DNA from: Amycolatopsis sp.
GTDB lineage: Bacteria > Actinomycetota > Actinomycetes > Mycobacteriales > Pseudonocardiaceae
Length of the DNA: 64,000 nucleotides
Direction: 5' to 3'
NCBI RefSeq assembly: GCF_025464955.1
Contig: NZ_JAODNM010000124.1
Coordinates: 186,001 to 250,000, forward strand
Each line of letters starts with the position of its first letter. Position 1 is the stretch's first letter. Positions 51,747 through 60,055 of the stretch are shown here, piece after piece. The position numbers and the translations under genes are program-made. The notes under the pieces were generated by a model. That model did not search any database and was not told the origin of the DNA. It worked only from the letters and a program-made list of their open reading frames with translations.

Positions 51747-51839
51747 CGTGAAGGCCACCTTCACGGCGTAAGGCGCACGCAACTAGGCCTTCACAACCTC
51801 ACTGCCCTACCGAAAGTCGCCATGTCGTGGCCTTGAGGG
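51747..51839. repeat. Dispersed repeat, family B copy 2
   Basis: Starts directly after the HAD gene stop. Bases 51747-51797 match 16780-16830 with one mismatch; 51816-51839 match 17021-17044. The self-complementary GTGAAGGCCACCTTCAC and the later GGCCTTCAC could form alternative stems. Lies between convergent genes, so a terminator role is likely. Confidence 0.85.
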
Positions 51840-51867
51840 AACGCCGCAACCACCCGCCGACCCGCGC

Positions 51868-52602
51868 CTAGTCGCGCTTGGCGTCCAGTTCGGCGGCTTC
51901 CTCGGGGGTGGGCGCGGTGCCGCCGAGATGCGCCGGGAGCCACCACTTCTCGTCCAGTGAGCGGGGTGCTTCCGGGTACTCGGCCTGGACCTGGTCGAGG
52001 AGCTCGGACATGCGCGTCCGGAGGTTCTTGGCCAGCAGCTCGCGATCCTCGCCCTTGACCGGCAGCATCGGCTCGCCGACCAGTACCGAGATCGGCATGT
52101 GCCGCTTGGTCAACGTCTTGGGCCGGCCCTTCGTCCACAGTCGCTGGGTGCCCCACAGCGCCATCGGGATGATCGGGACGTGGGCCGCGGCCGCCATGCG
52201 CACCGCGCCCGACTTGATCTCCTTGACGGTGAACGAGCGGCTGATCGTGGCCTCCGGGAAGATGCCGACCACCTCGCCCGCCTTCAGCCGGTTGACGCCT
52301 TCACGGAAGGACGCCATGCCCGCGTCGCGGTCGACCGGGATGTGGTGCATCCCGCGCATCAGCGGGCCGGCGATCTTGTTGTCGAAGATCTCCTTCTTCG
52401 CCATGAACCGCACGAGCCGCTTGGCGGGCAGGGCACCGAGACCGCAGTAGATGAAGTCGAGGTAGCTGATGTGGTTGCACGCGATCACGGCACCGCCGGT
52501 GGCCGGAATGTGCTCGGTACCCGCGATCTTGAATCGGTTGTCGAGCACCCGGAACAGGGTTTTTGCCGTCAGCAGGACGGGCGGGTAAACGAGCTCAGCC
52601 AT
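51868..52602 (-). CDS. 1-acylglycerol-3-phosphate acyltransferase (PlsC family)
   Basis: 244-residue membrane-associated acyltransferase. The catalytic NHxxxxD motif is CNHISYLDF, motif III is FPEATISRS, and IPMALWGTQRLW is typical of the C-terminal half. The family makes phosphatidic acid from lysophosphatidate; mycobacterial homologues Rv3814c-Rv3816c sit in the same relative place. A tail after residue 215 (APTPEEAAELDAKRD) is polar. ATG at 52602. Confidence 0.9.
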   Translation of the reverse strand: MAELVYPPVLLTAKTLFRVLDNRFKIAGTEHIPATGGAVIACNHISYLDFIYCGLGALPAKRLVRFMAKKEIFDNKIAGPLMRGMHHIPVDRDAGMASFREGVNRLKAGEVVGIFPEATISRSFTVKEIKSGAVRMAAAAHVPIIPMALWGTQRLWTKGRPKTLTKRHMPISVLVGEPMLPVKGEDRELLAKNLRTRMSELLDQVQAEYPEAPRSLDEKWWLPAHLGGTAPTPEEAAELDAKRD

Positions 52603-52640
52603 CTCGTCAGGTTACGCGACCGTAGGTTGGCTTGGTGCTC

Positions 52641-54284
52641 TCAAGCGGGACAGGCCACATAAACAAAACGCTGGTCTTTCGCCAGGTCGGCGATCAGCGT
52701 CGCGGCCTGGTCGTTGCGCAGGTAGAGGGTGACCCACTCCGGCAGACCCGCCCGCTGGAACGTCGCGACCTGGTCGTCACCGCCGTAACGCGCGTCGAAC
52801 CCGCACTCCTGGTGGTTCGAATACCCGTTCCCGGTGGTCACCGAGACCGACGGACGACGCACATTGACGACGTAGTCGTAGTCGCTCGCGATATGGCCGA
52901 TCGGGCCGGCGTTCTCGTCGCGCTGACCGTCACGCGCGATGTGCTCGTCGGTCAGGCCGAGGACGTCGACAACGACGATCTGCGTGCCCGCGTGGTAGGA
53001 CAGCGTCCCGTTCGCGTAGGTGCTGATGACGGTTCCGGGCTGCAAGCTCGTCCCCAGCCACGACCCGATCTCGGACAGCTGCGAGATCGCGGTCCGCCAG
53101 CCGTGCATGCGGTCCAGCACGTTCGGGCTGGCCACGGTGACCAGCACCGAGAGGCCGGCCAGCACGGACGCGACCAGCGGCACCAGCCGCGTGTTCGGCC
53201 GCCGCGCGCCCTCCTTGGCGAGGACGCCGTACGCGGACGCGGCGGCCACGGCGATCAGCGGTGGCACCGGCGCGAGCAGGCGCCAAGCCGGCATCCAGTC
53301 GCCACCGGCGTACGTCACGAACGCCGTGTACGCGACCGTGACGACGAGGACGAGCCAAACCATCGACCGCGCCACGGGCGTACCGCGGCCGCGGCGAGCC
53401 ACCATGGCCACGATCGTGACCAGTGCCAACAGCAGGAAACCCAGGTGTACCAAGGAGAACTGCGTCAGATAGTGCCAGCCCTGGCCGAGCTGCCAGCCCA
53501 GCGAACCGCCGCTCTTCGCCGCGATCGCGTTAGGCACCAGGTGGCCGTAGTAGGTCACTCGCCATGCCGTCCAGGGCACCGCGAACACCAGTGCGCCGAG
53601 CGCGTACCCGGCCGGTGCCCACCAGGTATGTCGCTGGTGGATCGCCGCCCAGATGAGCCACAGGCCGCACAGCACAGCGATGAGCAGCCCGTCCGGCCTG
53701 GTCATCCCGGCCAGGGTCACGAACACCCCGGCTACCACCGGATGCCGGGTGGTCAGTGCGTAGAACACACCCAGGACGAGCAACAGGAACAACGGCGTCT
53801 CGAGCCCGGACGGCCCGTACGCGGCAAGACCGCTCGCGGCGGCGGTCAGCACGGCGGCGGCGATGCCGAGCGCGGGCAGCTCCCGCTCTGCCGACGCCAC
53901 GATCCGGTTGACGAGCAGGTAGACCATCACCACGCAGCCCAGCGCGCAGAGCACCCCGAACACTGACGCGGTGACCACGATGTCCCAGCCGAACATCGCC
54001 TTCGGCAGCGCGATCACGATCATCCACAGGAAGTTCGAGTAACCCTCGACGTGCTCACCCGGGTTGAACACCGGGCCGTAGCCCTCGGCGATGTTCAGCG
54101 CGTACCGGAAGGTGATGTAGGCGTCCTCGGCCACGGTCGAGAAGACGAGCTGGTTGAGGAGGGAAAACGCCAGCGTCAGCAGGAGCGCGCCGACGCGCCA
54201 CGACTTCTCGGCGTTGATCTTCGGCCAGGCGGCGACGACGAACACCGCGAGTACCAGCCACCCACAGCCCAGCACGAACACCAA
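52641..54284 (-). CDS. GT-C membrane glycosyltransferase, AftB-like
   Basis: 547-residue membrane protein with about 10 helices and an extracellular C-terminal domain. The first loop carries AEDAYITFRYALNIAEGYGP and NPGEHVEGYSNFLW, close to the loop of the terminal arabinofuranosyltransferase AftB (Rv3805c). It may add beta-(1,2)-arabinofuranose, or act in the acyl-sugar cluster it follows. The translation start is uncertain: TTG at 54284 or GTG at 54281. It is 52 bases downstream of the flippase-like gene. Confidence 0.62.
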   Translation of the reverse strand: MVFVLGCGWLVLAVFVVAAWPKINAEKSWRVGALLLTLAFSLLNQLVFSTVAEDAYITFRYALNIAEGYGPVFNPGEHVEGYSNFLWMIVIALPKAMFGWDIVVTASVFGVLCALGCVVMVYLLVNRIVASAERELPALGIAAAVLTAAASGLAAYGPSGLETPLFLLLVLGVFYALTTRHPVVAGVFVTLAGMTRPDGLLIAVLCGLWLIWAAIHQRHTWWAPAGYALGALVFAVPWTAWRVTYYGHLVPNAIAAKSGGSLGWQLGQGWHYLTQFSLVHLGFLLLALVTIVAMVARRGRGTPVARSMVWLVLVVTVAYTAFVTYAGGDWMPAWRLLAPVPPLIAVAAASAYGVLAKEGARRPNTRLVPLVASVLAGLSVLVTVASPNVLDRMHGWRTAISQLSEIGSWLGTSLQPGTVISTYANGTLSYHAGTQIVVVDVLGLTDEHIARDGQRDENAGPIGHIASDYDYVVNVRRPSVSVTTGNGYSNHQECGFDARYGGDDQVATFQRAGLPEWVTLYLRNDQAATLIADLAKDQRFVYVACPA

Positions 54285-54336
54285 GTGCTCCCCGCCCTTC
54301 GATCCGGACCTCGGCTATCAGTATCGAGCAAGTCGG

Positions 54337-55308
54337 TCAGGCGGGCCGGAGCCGGGCAGCGAGCGCGGCGCCACCGGCGGTCAGGAGGTCGGCGACGGTG
54401 AACATAACCCGCGAAGCCAGCGCGAACGCGGTGGCCTGGACCACTGTCAGCCCGCTCGCGGTGAGCACCGCGATCTGCACGACCTCGCGGACGCCGACCC
54501 CGCTGGGCAGGATGAACGCGAACGTGCCCGCCGTCATCGCGACGGCCATCGCGCCCACGCACAGGATGAACCCGCCGAAACCGGGGGCGCCAACGGAGTT
54601 GGCGAGCAGCCACAGGTGCACGCCCTGCAAGCACCACGCGACGACCGAAGCGCCGAAGACCTTGCCGATGACCGGCCAGCCGAGCTCGTGGTCGAGCGGC
54701 GGCCGCCGCAGGATCTTCAGCACGAGCGACGTGCCCCAGGTCAGTACCTTGGGGTGCAGCGCGGCGAGGCCGAACGGGATCAGGACGAAGAGCCACCACG
54801 CGTTGGGGCTGTGGCTGAACACGGCAGGCATCGCGAGCAGCGACAACACGAGCGCCGCGACGATGCCGACGCCGAGCTGGATCAGCGAGCCGGTGAACGT
54901 CCGCGCCCTGGCCAGCCCCGCCTTTCGGCCGAGCTCCATCTGCAGGAGATACGCCCACACCGAACCCGGCACGTACTTGCCGAGCGAGCCGACCAGGAAG
55001 ATCTGCGCGCCGGTGGCGTACCGGATGGGTTTGCCGAGGTCGTTGACCATGACCTGCCAGCCGTACGTGGTCACCGCGATGCCGGCCACCAGCGCCAGCA
55101 GGCTGAGGATCGACGACGGCCACGCGACGTCGGCGAGCGTCCGCCAGAACGCGCCCCAATTCGACGCGAGCTGTTTGCCCGCGAACACGACGACGGCGGT
55201 CAGGGCGACCCATCGGGCGACGTCGATGATTTTGGTTTTGGTCGACTTCGGCTGCTTTTCGACAACCGGCGATTGCCGATCCGGCAGCTCGGACTCGACG
55301 GTCGTCAT
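54337..55308 (-). CDS. Lysylphosphatidylglycerol-synthase-TM / flippase-like protein
   Basis: 323-residue protein with about eight helices of the UPF0104/LPG synthase membrane-domain family. Conserved-looking features are VGSLGKYVPGSVWAYLLQME, typical of the family, and FAFILPSGVGVREVV near the end. The soluble lysyl-transferase domain is absent, so it may be a lipid-sugar translocase. It lies 47 bases after luxC on the same strand, suggesting that it belongs to the acyl-sugar cluster. ATG at 55308. Confidence 0.8.
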   Translation of the reverse strand: MTTVESELPDRQSPVVEKQPKSTKTKIIDVARWVALTAVVVFAGKQLASNWGAFWRTLADVAWPSSILSLLALVAGIAVTTYGWQVMVNDLGKPIRYATGAQIFLVGSLGKYVPGSVWAYLLQMELGRKAGLARARTFTGSLIQLGVGIVAALVLSLLAMPAVFSHSPNAWWLFVLIPFGLAALHPKVLTWGTSLVLKILRRPPLDHELGWPVIGKVFGASVVAWCLQGVHLWLLANSVGAPGFGGFILCVGAMAVAMTAGTFAFILPSGVGVREVVQIAVLTASGLTVVQATAFALASRVMFTVADLLTAGGAALAARLRPA

Positions 55309-55355
55309 CAGATCCTGGTCTCCCTGTAGGCCACGGCGGGCACGATACTTGCTGC

Positions 55356-56612
55356 TCAGACCCGCACAGTGACCAGGCGGCTGAATTCGGCGGGCAGGTC
55401 ATAGCCGTCCCAGATCGCGGAGAATGTCAACGCCGAGCCAAACGGAACAATCCGGTCAACTCCGCGGCCGGCCAATTCGGCCGCGAATAGCACCAATTCT
55501 TCTTTCGTGAACCCGAATTGCGTCACCGTCTGGTCTTTGCGTCGCACGATCGGCACGAGGTCGGTGAGCGCAGACACGCGGGAGTTGGCGAACGTACCCG
55601 CACCGAGCCATTCACGCGGCAGCGAAGCGGCGTCGGCGAGTTCCAAGGTCGCGAGGCCGTTGGTGTCGGCTCCGGCGCCGTCGAAGGAGATCTTCGTGAT
55701 CAGCCCGTCGACAGCGGCACCATAGGCCGAAACTCGCTTCTGGACAGCCATCGCGGGCTCGGTGACGTGCTGTTTCTCGGCGAGGACAGCGGCGAGGAGG
55801 CTGCGGAACTGCGCACCCGATTCCGCCGCGCCCTCGACGTCGCCGACCCAGAAGATCGCCCGCGGTGAGGAACACGCGGCCTGGTCGAACCAGTAAGCGT
55901 CGTTGTAGAAGCCTTCGGCAGCGGCTTTGCGCTCCTGTTCGGACGAACCCTGCCAGCCGGCCACCGACGCGATCGCGAAGGACGAACGATCCGGGAACGT
56001 GAGATCGCGGGCGTGCGGGGCCAGCGGGTACTGCCGCAAAGCGTGCACCGCGGCGTCCCCTCCCCAGATGACCCGCAGGTCCGCGGCCTTCGAGAGGGCA
56101 CCGCTGATCTCCTCGCTGCGGTCGTAGGTCACCATCCGCTGCGTCGCCGCGACGAGCCGCGCGGTCGCGGGGTCCACATCGGACAAAGCGGCGTTCAGTG
56201 TCTCGATGACCGTCTCGGCGGCACCGGCCGAACGGGACGACACCCGCACCACGTTCCGGTTTCCCGCCAGCGCGGACAACGCCCACGAGTACACGAAAAT
56301 CGTGTCCACATTGGCCGGTGGCACATGAAAGACGAGCCCGCGCGGGAACCGGTACGAATCGCCGTCGGTGTCCAGCTTGGACAGCACCTTGGCGATCTCG
56401 CCCTTGCGCAGGAAGAAGCCGAGCGACGCGAGCTCCGGGTAACGCCGTGCTGTCGCGGGCGCGAGGAGTCGTCGAGCGAACTTGGTCAGGAACTCGACGA
56501 TCCGGGGGTCGCCGACGGTCAGCCTGCCGCCTTCCGGCTCGTCCTGGACTTCCGAAACGAGCACGTCGACGTCGACCGGTGCCTCACCGGGGAAACGCTG
56601 GGTGAGGGTCAT
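55356..56612 (-). CDS. luxC: LuxC-type acyl-CoA/acyl-protein reductase
   Basis: 418-residue enzyme of the LuxC family, which reduces an activated acyl group to an aldehyde with NADPH. Recognisable parts are FPRGLVFHVPPANVDTIFVY and NRNVVRVSSRSAGAAE (aldehyde-dehydrogenase-like nucleotide domain), VIWGGDAAVHALR, and the presumed active-site cysteine in WFDQAACSSPRAIFWVG. The ATG at 56612 overlaps the luxE stop by 4 bases. No luxD, luxA or luxB is present, so this is not a light-producing system; the product should feed glycan or lipid chemistry. Confidence 0.85.
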   Translation of the reverse strand: MTLTQRFPGEAPVDVDVLVSEVQDEPEGGRLTVGDPRIVEFLTKFARRLLAPATARRYPELASLGFFLRKGEIAKVLSKLDTDGDSYRFPRGLVFHVPPANVDTIFVYSWALSALAGNRNVVRVSSRSAGAAETVIETLNAALSDVDPATARLVAATQRMVTYDRSEEISGALSKAADLRVIWGGDAAVHALRQYPLAPHARDLTFPDRSSFAIASVAGWQGSSEQERKAAAEGFYNDAYWFDQAACSSPRAIFWVGDVEGAAESGAQFRSLLAAVLAEKQHVTEPAMAVQKRVSAYGAAVDGLITKISFDGAGADTNGLATLELADAASLPREWLGAGTFANSRVSALTDLVPIVRRKDQTVTQFGFTKEELVLFAAELAGRGVDRIVPFGSALTFSAIWDGYDLPAEFSRLVTVRV

Positions 56613-57661
56613 GCCGACGCTCCCGCGAAGGTGTCCGAGCAGCCGCGGGCTTCGGCCTTCGGCAACCTGCCGAGCACCGAGAAGTGCTTGCCCGGCCAGT
56701 CGCCGTCGTCGATTCCGTTGTAGACGCCGAGATCTTCGGTCAGCAGGACGTGCCCGGGATACGAAGTCGGCAGCGTGCTGACGACCTCGATCACGCCTGG
56801 CACACCGACCGGCCGCTCCGCCCAGGTGTGCGGGTCCCGGATCACGACCTCGGCGAAATCGGGGCAGTACAAGGAATTCCCCGACGGACCTTCGAGGAAC
56901 ACCGTCCCGATCTGCTCGATCATCCCGTAGTAGTTGTGGATCCTGGTCAGTCCGGTGTCCTCTTTGAACCGGCGGCGGAACTCCGCGTTGTCGACGGCGC
57001 GGTCGATCAGCTTCTTCCAGCCGCCGGAGTGGATCAGGATGCCGTTCGACAGGTCCAGCCCGTGCTCGCGCGCGACCTCGTAGAGGTACTGCCACACCAT
57101 GAACGTGAACCCGAAGATCAGGAACGGCTTATCGCCATACGCGGCAAGGAATCCCTTCACCGCCTCGACGTCCGGCTGGTCGTTCTCGTCGAGGACGTAC
57201 ACGTGCTTGCGGCCGAAGTTGGCCATGCCCAGCACCCCGGCACCACGCGCGGAGAACGAGCGCCGGTTCTTGATGATGCCGACGGTGTCGACCATCAGCA
57301 TCGGCAGGCGCTCGTTGCCGAGCACTTCCTGCAGCGTCGCGCCGAGCTGCTTGGTCTGCGCGCCCGCCGCGGCCTTATCGAGGTAGATCCGCGACGCGCC
57401 GGAGCCGGTGGTGCCCGAGGACGTCAACGTCTTGAACACCTCGTCGTCCGGAATGCTCTTGAGGTCGTGTGTCTTGAACAGCCGGACCGGCAGCCACGGC
57501 AGGTCCGCGATGGACCCGAACTCGACGTCGGGCGCGATTCCCAGCGAGGACAGGATCCGTTCGTAGCCCGAAGAATTCGCCCGGTGGAACGCCGTGAGCT
57601 CGGCCAGCCGCGGCAGCAAGAACTGCTCACGTTCCGAAGTGGACAACGTGAACACGCTCAT
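56609..57661 (-). CDS. luxE: LuxE-type acyl-protein synthetase
   Basis: 350-residue protein of the LuxE/PaaK-like family, which activates a fatty acid with ATP for transfer to LuxC. Features: LSSLGIAPDVEFGSIADLPW, LTSSGTTGSGASRIYLDK (the phosphate loop), LIHSGGWKKL and IHNYYGMIEQIGTVFLEGP. It is typical LuxE, including the DLGVYNG end region. ATG 57661 overlaps the ligase stop by 4 bases; luxC starts at its own stop. This tight arrangement suggests a LuxE-LuxC complex. Confidence 0.87.
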   Translation of the reverse strand: MSVFTLSTSEREQFLLPRLAELTAFHRANSSGYERILSSLGIAPDVEFGSIADLPWLPVRLFKTHDLKSIPDDEVFKTLTSSGTTGSGASRIYLDKAAAGAQTKQLGATLQEVLGNERLPMLMVDTVGIIKNRRSFSARGAGVLGMANFGRKHVYVLDENDQPDVEAVKGFLAAYGDKPFLIFGFTFMVWQYLYEVAREHGLDLSNGILIHSGGWKKLIDRAVDNAEFRRRFKEDTGLTRIHNYYGMIEQIGTVFLEGPSGNSLYCPDFAEVVIRDPHTWAERPVGVPGVIEVVSTLPTSYPGHVLLTEDLGVYNGIDDGDWPGKHFSVLGRLPKAEARGCSDTFAGASA

Positions 57662-59070
57662 AGCCGGGACTCCAGCCGCCGGTAGTCGATCTTGCCGCTG
57701 GCGAGCAGCGGCACGATGTCGATCGGGCGGACGTCGAACCCGCTCGTGTGCAGGTGCAGCCGTTCGGACAGCGCGCGGGAAGCGTCCTTGCAGATGGCCT
57801 TGGCGGCGGCTCCGCCCTCGGGCAGCTCGGCGAACAGGACCACCTTGTCCCCGGCCGCGACCGCGGCAACGATGTCGATCCCCACCGCGGCCGTGCGGAC
57901 GGCCTGTTCGAGGTCGTCCAGGCTGATCCGGTTACCGAAGACCTTGCCGATGCGCTTGAGCCTGCCGGTGATGAAGAGATAGCCGTCCTGGTCGAGATAG
58001 CCCAGGTCACCGGTGGCGAGTACGCCCCCGACGGTGTGGCCGTCGGCCAGCTCGGACTCGGTCTCCGCGTAACCCATCATGACGTTCGGGCCGCGGTAGA
58101 CGACCTCGCCGGTGATCTTGGGATGCGTGGTCTCGGACCCGTCGTCGCGGCGGATGCCGAATTTGCCGCCGGGCAGCGCGGGCCCGACGGAACCGAGCTT
58201 CTCGCCGAGTCTGTCCGCGGGCAGCGTCGTCATGCGCGGCGCGGCTTCGGTCTGCCCGTACATGACGTGCATCCGGCCGCCGACCGCGCGGATCCGGTCG
58301 TTGAACTCGGCTACGAGTTCGTCCCGCATCTTGCCACCGGCCTGCGTCAACGTGCGTAGGGTCGGGTATTTCGCGGGGTCGAACTTCATGCGCCGCAACA
58401 TCTCGTAGTGGTAAGGGACACCCGCCAGCGACGTGACGTTGTGCTCGGCGACGGCGTCCCAGAACCCGCGGCCGAGCACGCCAGAGGCCTCGATCACCAC
58501 GGTCGCGCCGCGCACGAGGTGGGAGTTGAGCACGGACAGGCCGTAGCTGTAGTGCAGCGGCAGGCTGGTTGGCGCGACCTCGTCGGCGTCGATCCCGAGC
58601 GCCTCCGCGATGGCCTCGGCATTGGACAGGATCGCGTCGCGGGAGAGCCGGACGAGCTTCGGGTTCCCGGTCGAGCCGCTGGTCGGCAGCAACACGGCCA
58701 GGTCGGGATGCGGGCTGACGCCTTCGGGTGAGACGCGCCGCCAGCTGTCTCCGCTCGCCGCGTACCCCGGCGGCGCGGCGCCTTCCGGCGCGGCCAGCAC
58801 GGCGGCGGGCCGGAATCGCTCGATCAGCTCGACCAGGACCTCGGTGTCGAGCGCGGGATCGATCAACGCGATCGCACGGCCGGCGCCGAACGCGGCGAGA
58901 TACCGCAGGACGCTGTCCAGCTCGACCGGCATCCGCGCGAACAGCACGCCGGATGGCAGTCCCTCGAGCGCCGCAGCCTGCCGCGACACGGCCGCGTCCA
59001 GCTCTTCACCGGCGAGCGTCCGGCCGCTCGCCACCTCGATCAGCCGTGCGCCGGCGCCCACCAAAGTCAC
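57658..59070 (-). CDS. AMP-forming acyl ligase
   Basis: 470-residue ANL-superfamily enzyme. Motifs: LLPTSGSTGNPKLVRLS (P-loop), MYGQTEAAPRMT, TGDLGYLDQDGYLFITGRLK, IGKVFGNRISLDDLEQ and the C-terminal catalytic lysine in LASGKIDYRRL. It should adenylate a carboxylic acid and load it on a thiol, most simply the ACP encoded two genes upstream. GTG at 59070 overlaps the SDR stop by 4 bases. Substrate chain length cannot be read. Confidence 0.88.
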   Translation of the reverse strand: MTLVGAGARLIEVASGRTLAGEELDAAVSRQAAALEGLPSGVLFARMPVELDSVLRYLAAFGAGRAIALIDPALDTEVLVELIERFRPAAVLAAPEGAAPPGYAASGDSWRRVSPEGVSPHPDLAVLLPTSGSTGNPKLVRLSRDAILSNAEAIAEALGIDADEVAPTSLPLHYSYGLSVLNSHLVRGATVVIEASGVLGRGFWDAVAEHNVTSLAGVPYHYEMLRRMKFDPAKYPTLRTLTQAGGKMRDELVAEFNDRIRAVGGRMHVMYGQTEAAPRMTTLPADRLGEKLGSVGPALPGGKFGIRRDDGSETTHPKITGEVVYRGPNVMMGYAETESELADGHTVGGVLATGDLGYLDQDGYLFITGRLKRIGKVFGNRISLDDLEQAVRTAAVGIDIVAAVAAGDKVVLFAELPEGGAAAKAICKDASRALSERLHLHTSGFDVRPIDIVPLLASGKIDYRRLESRL

Positions 59071-59801
59071 AGCGTCAAGCCTCCGTCGATGCCCAGCACC
59101 TGTCCGGTGATGAAGGACGCGTCGTCGCTGACCAGGAACAAGATGGCCTTCGCGACGTCCTCGGATTTGCCGAGGCGGCCCAGCGGCGTCCGCCCGACGT
59201 TCGCGGTGACGGCGTCCTCGCTCAGGCCCTCGGTGAGTGCCGTCTCGATGATGCCGGGCGCGACCGCGTTGACCCGGATGCCGGACCGGCCGAGCTCCTT
59301 CGCCGCGGACAGCGCGATGTTCGCCACTGCCGCCTTCGACGCGGCATACACCGTCTGACCAGCGCTTCCGTGCTCGCCGACGATCGAGGCGAGGACCACG
59401 ATCGAGCCGGACTTCTTACGCATCATCGCGCGCGCGGCGGCCTGCACGGTGTGGATCGTGCCGGCGACGTTCGTGGCCAACGTGGTGTCGACCAGCTCCT
59501 CGCGGATCATGCCGAGCAGCGCGTCTTCCATGATCCCGGCGTTGGCGATGACGATGTCGAGCCTGCCGTGTTCCTTGGCGACACCGCGGACCAGCGCCGC
59601 GACGGCCTTCGCGTCCGTGACGTCGAGCGCCAGGCCGCTGACAGTGCCCGTGACAGCCGACGCGACGTCTTTCGCTTTCGCCTCGTCGCGACCGGTCAGC
59701 ACCACGGTGGCGCCCGCCTCGGCGAGCGCCCGGACCGTCGCCAGGCCGATCCCGCGCGTGCCGCCGGTGACCAGCGCGATCCGGCCGGAAAGGTCAGGCA
59801 T
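59067..59801 (-). CDS. SDR reductase, FabG-like
   Basis: 244-residue short-chain dehydrogenase: VTGGTRGIGLATVRAL, NAGI, catalytic Ser in VVLASIVGEHG and YAASKAAVANIALSAA, ending ASFITGQVLGIDGGLTL. The sequence is close to 3-oxoacyl-ACP reductases (FabG). Next to an ACP it may form a 3-hydroxyacyl-ACP. The ATG at 59801 overlaps the ACP stop by 8 bases. Confidence 0.88.
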   Translation of the reverse strand: MPDLSGRIALVTGGTRGIGLATVRALAEAGATVVLTGRDEAKAKDVASAVTGTVSGLALDVTDAKAVAALVRGVAKEHGRLDIVIANAGIMEDALLGMIREELVDTTLATNVAGTIHTVQAAARAMMRKKSGSIVVLASIVGEHGSAGQTVYAASKAAVANIALSAAKELGRSGIRVNAVAPGIIETALTEGLSEDAVTANVGRTPLGRLGKSEDVAKAILFLVSDDASFITGQVLGIDGGLTL

Positions 59802-60042
59802 CCGGCGACTGCAGCTCGACGACCATTTCCGCGGCGACCTTGAAACTGCTCATGTCGATCACCTGGTCGGTATCGAACTGCACGTCGAACTCGTCCTCGA
59901 TGGCGGCGACCAGCGCCATGTGGCCGACCGAGTCCCAGGCTTCGAGGTCGCGGTACTTCAGGTTCTCGACGTCCACGTCCTCGTCGAGGTCGAGCGCCTC
60001 GACGAAGATCTCGCGCAACTTGGTGGCCACAGACGCGGTCAT
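59794..60042 (-). CDS. Acyl carrier protein
   Basis: 82-residue acidic four-helix acyl carrier protein. The phosphopantetheine serine is Ser38 in EAWDSVGHM, where WDS replaces the DSL of fatty-acid ACPs, as in carriers from polysaccharide clusters. It is flanked by an LpxA-like acyltransferase (upstream, 13 bases) and a FabG-like reductase, so it is the probable carrier of the acyl group that decorates the amino sugar. ATG at 60042. Confidence 0.9.
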   Translation of the reverse strand: MTASVATKLREIFVEALDLDEDVDVENLKYRDLEAWDSVGHMALVAAIEDEFDVQFDTDQVIDMSSFKVAAEMVVELQSPDA

Positions 60043-60055
60043 GTACTTCCTTCGG

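Noticed and set aside
55356..57661. Bioluminescence operon
   Set aside because: Only luxC and luxE homologues are present; no luxA, luxB or luxD, and the LLM-type gene at 49972 is remote and of the F420 type.
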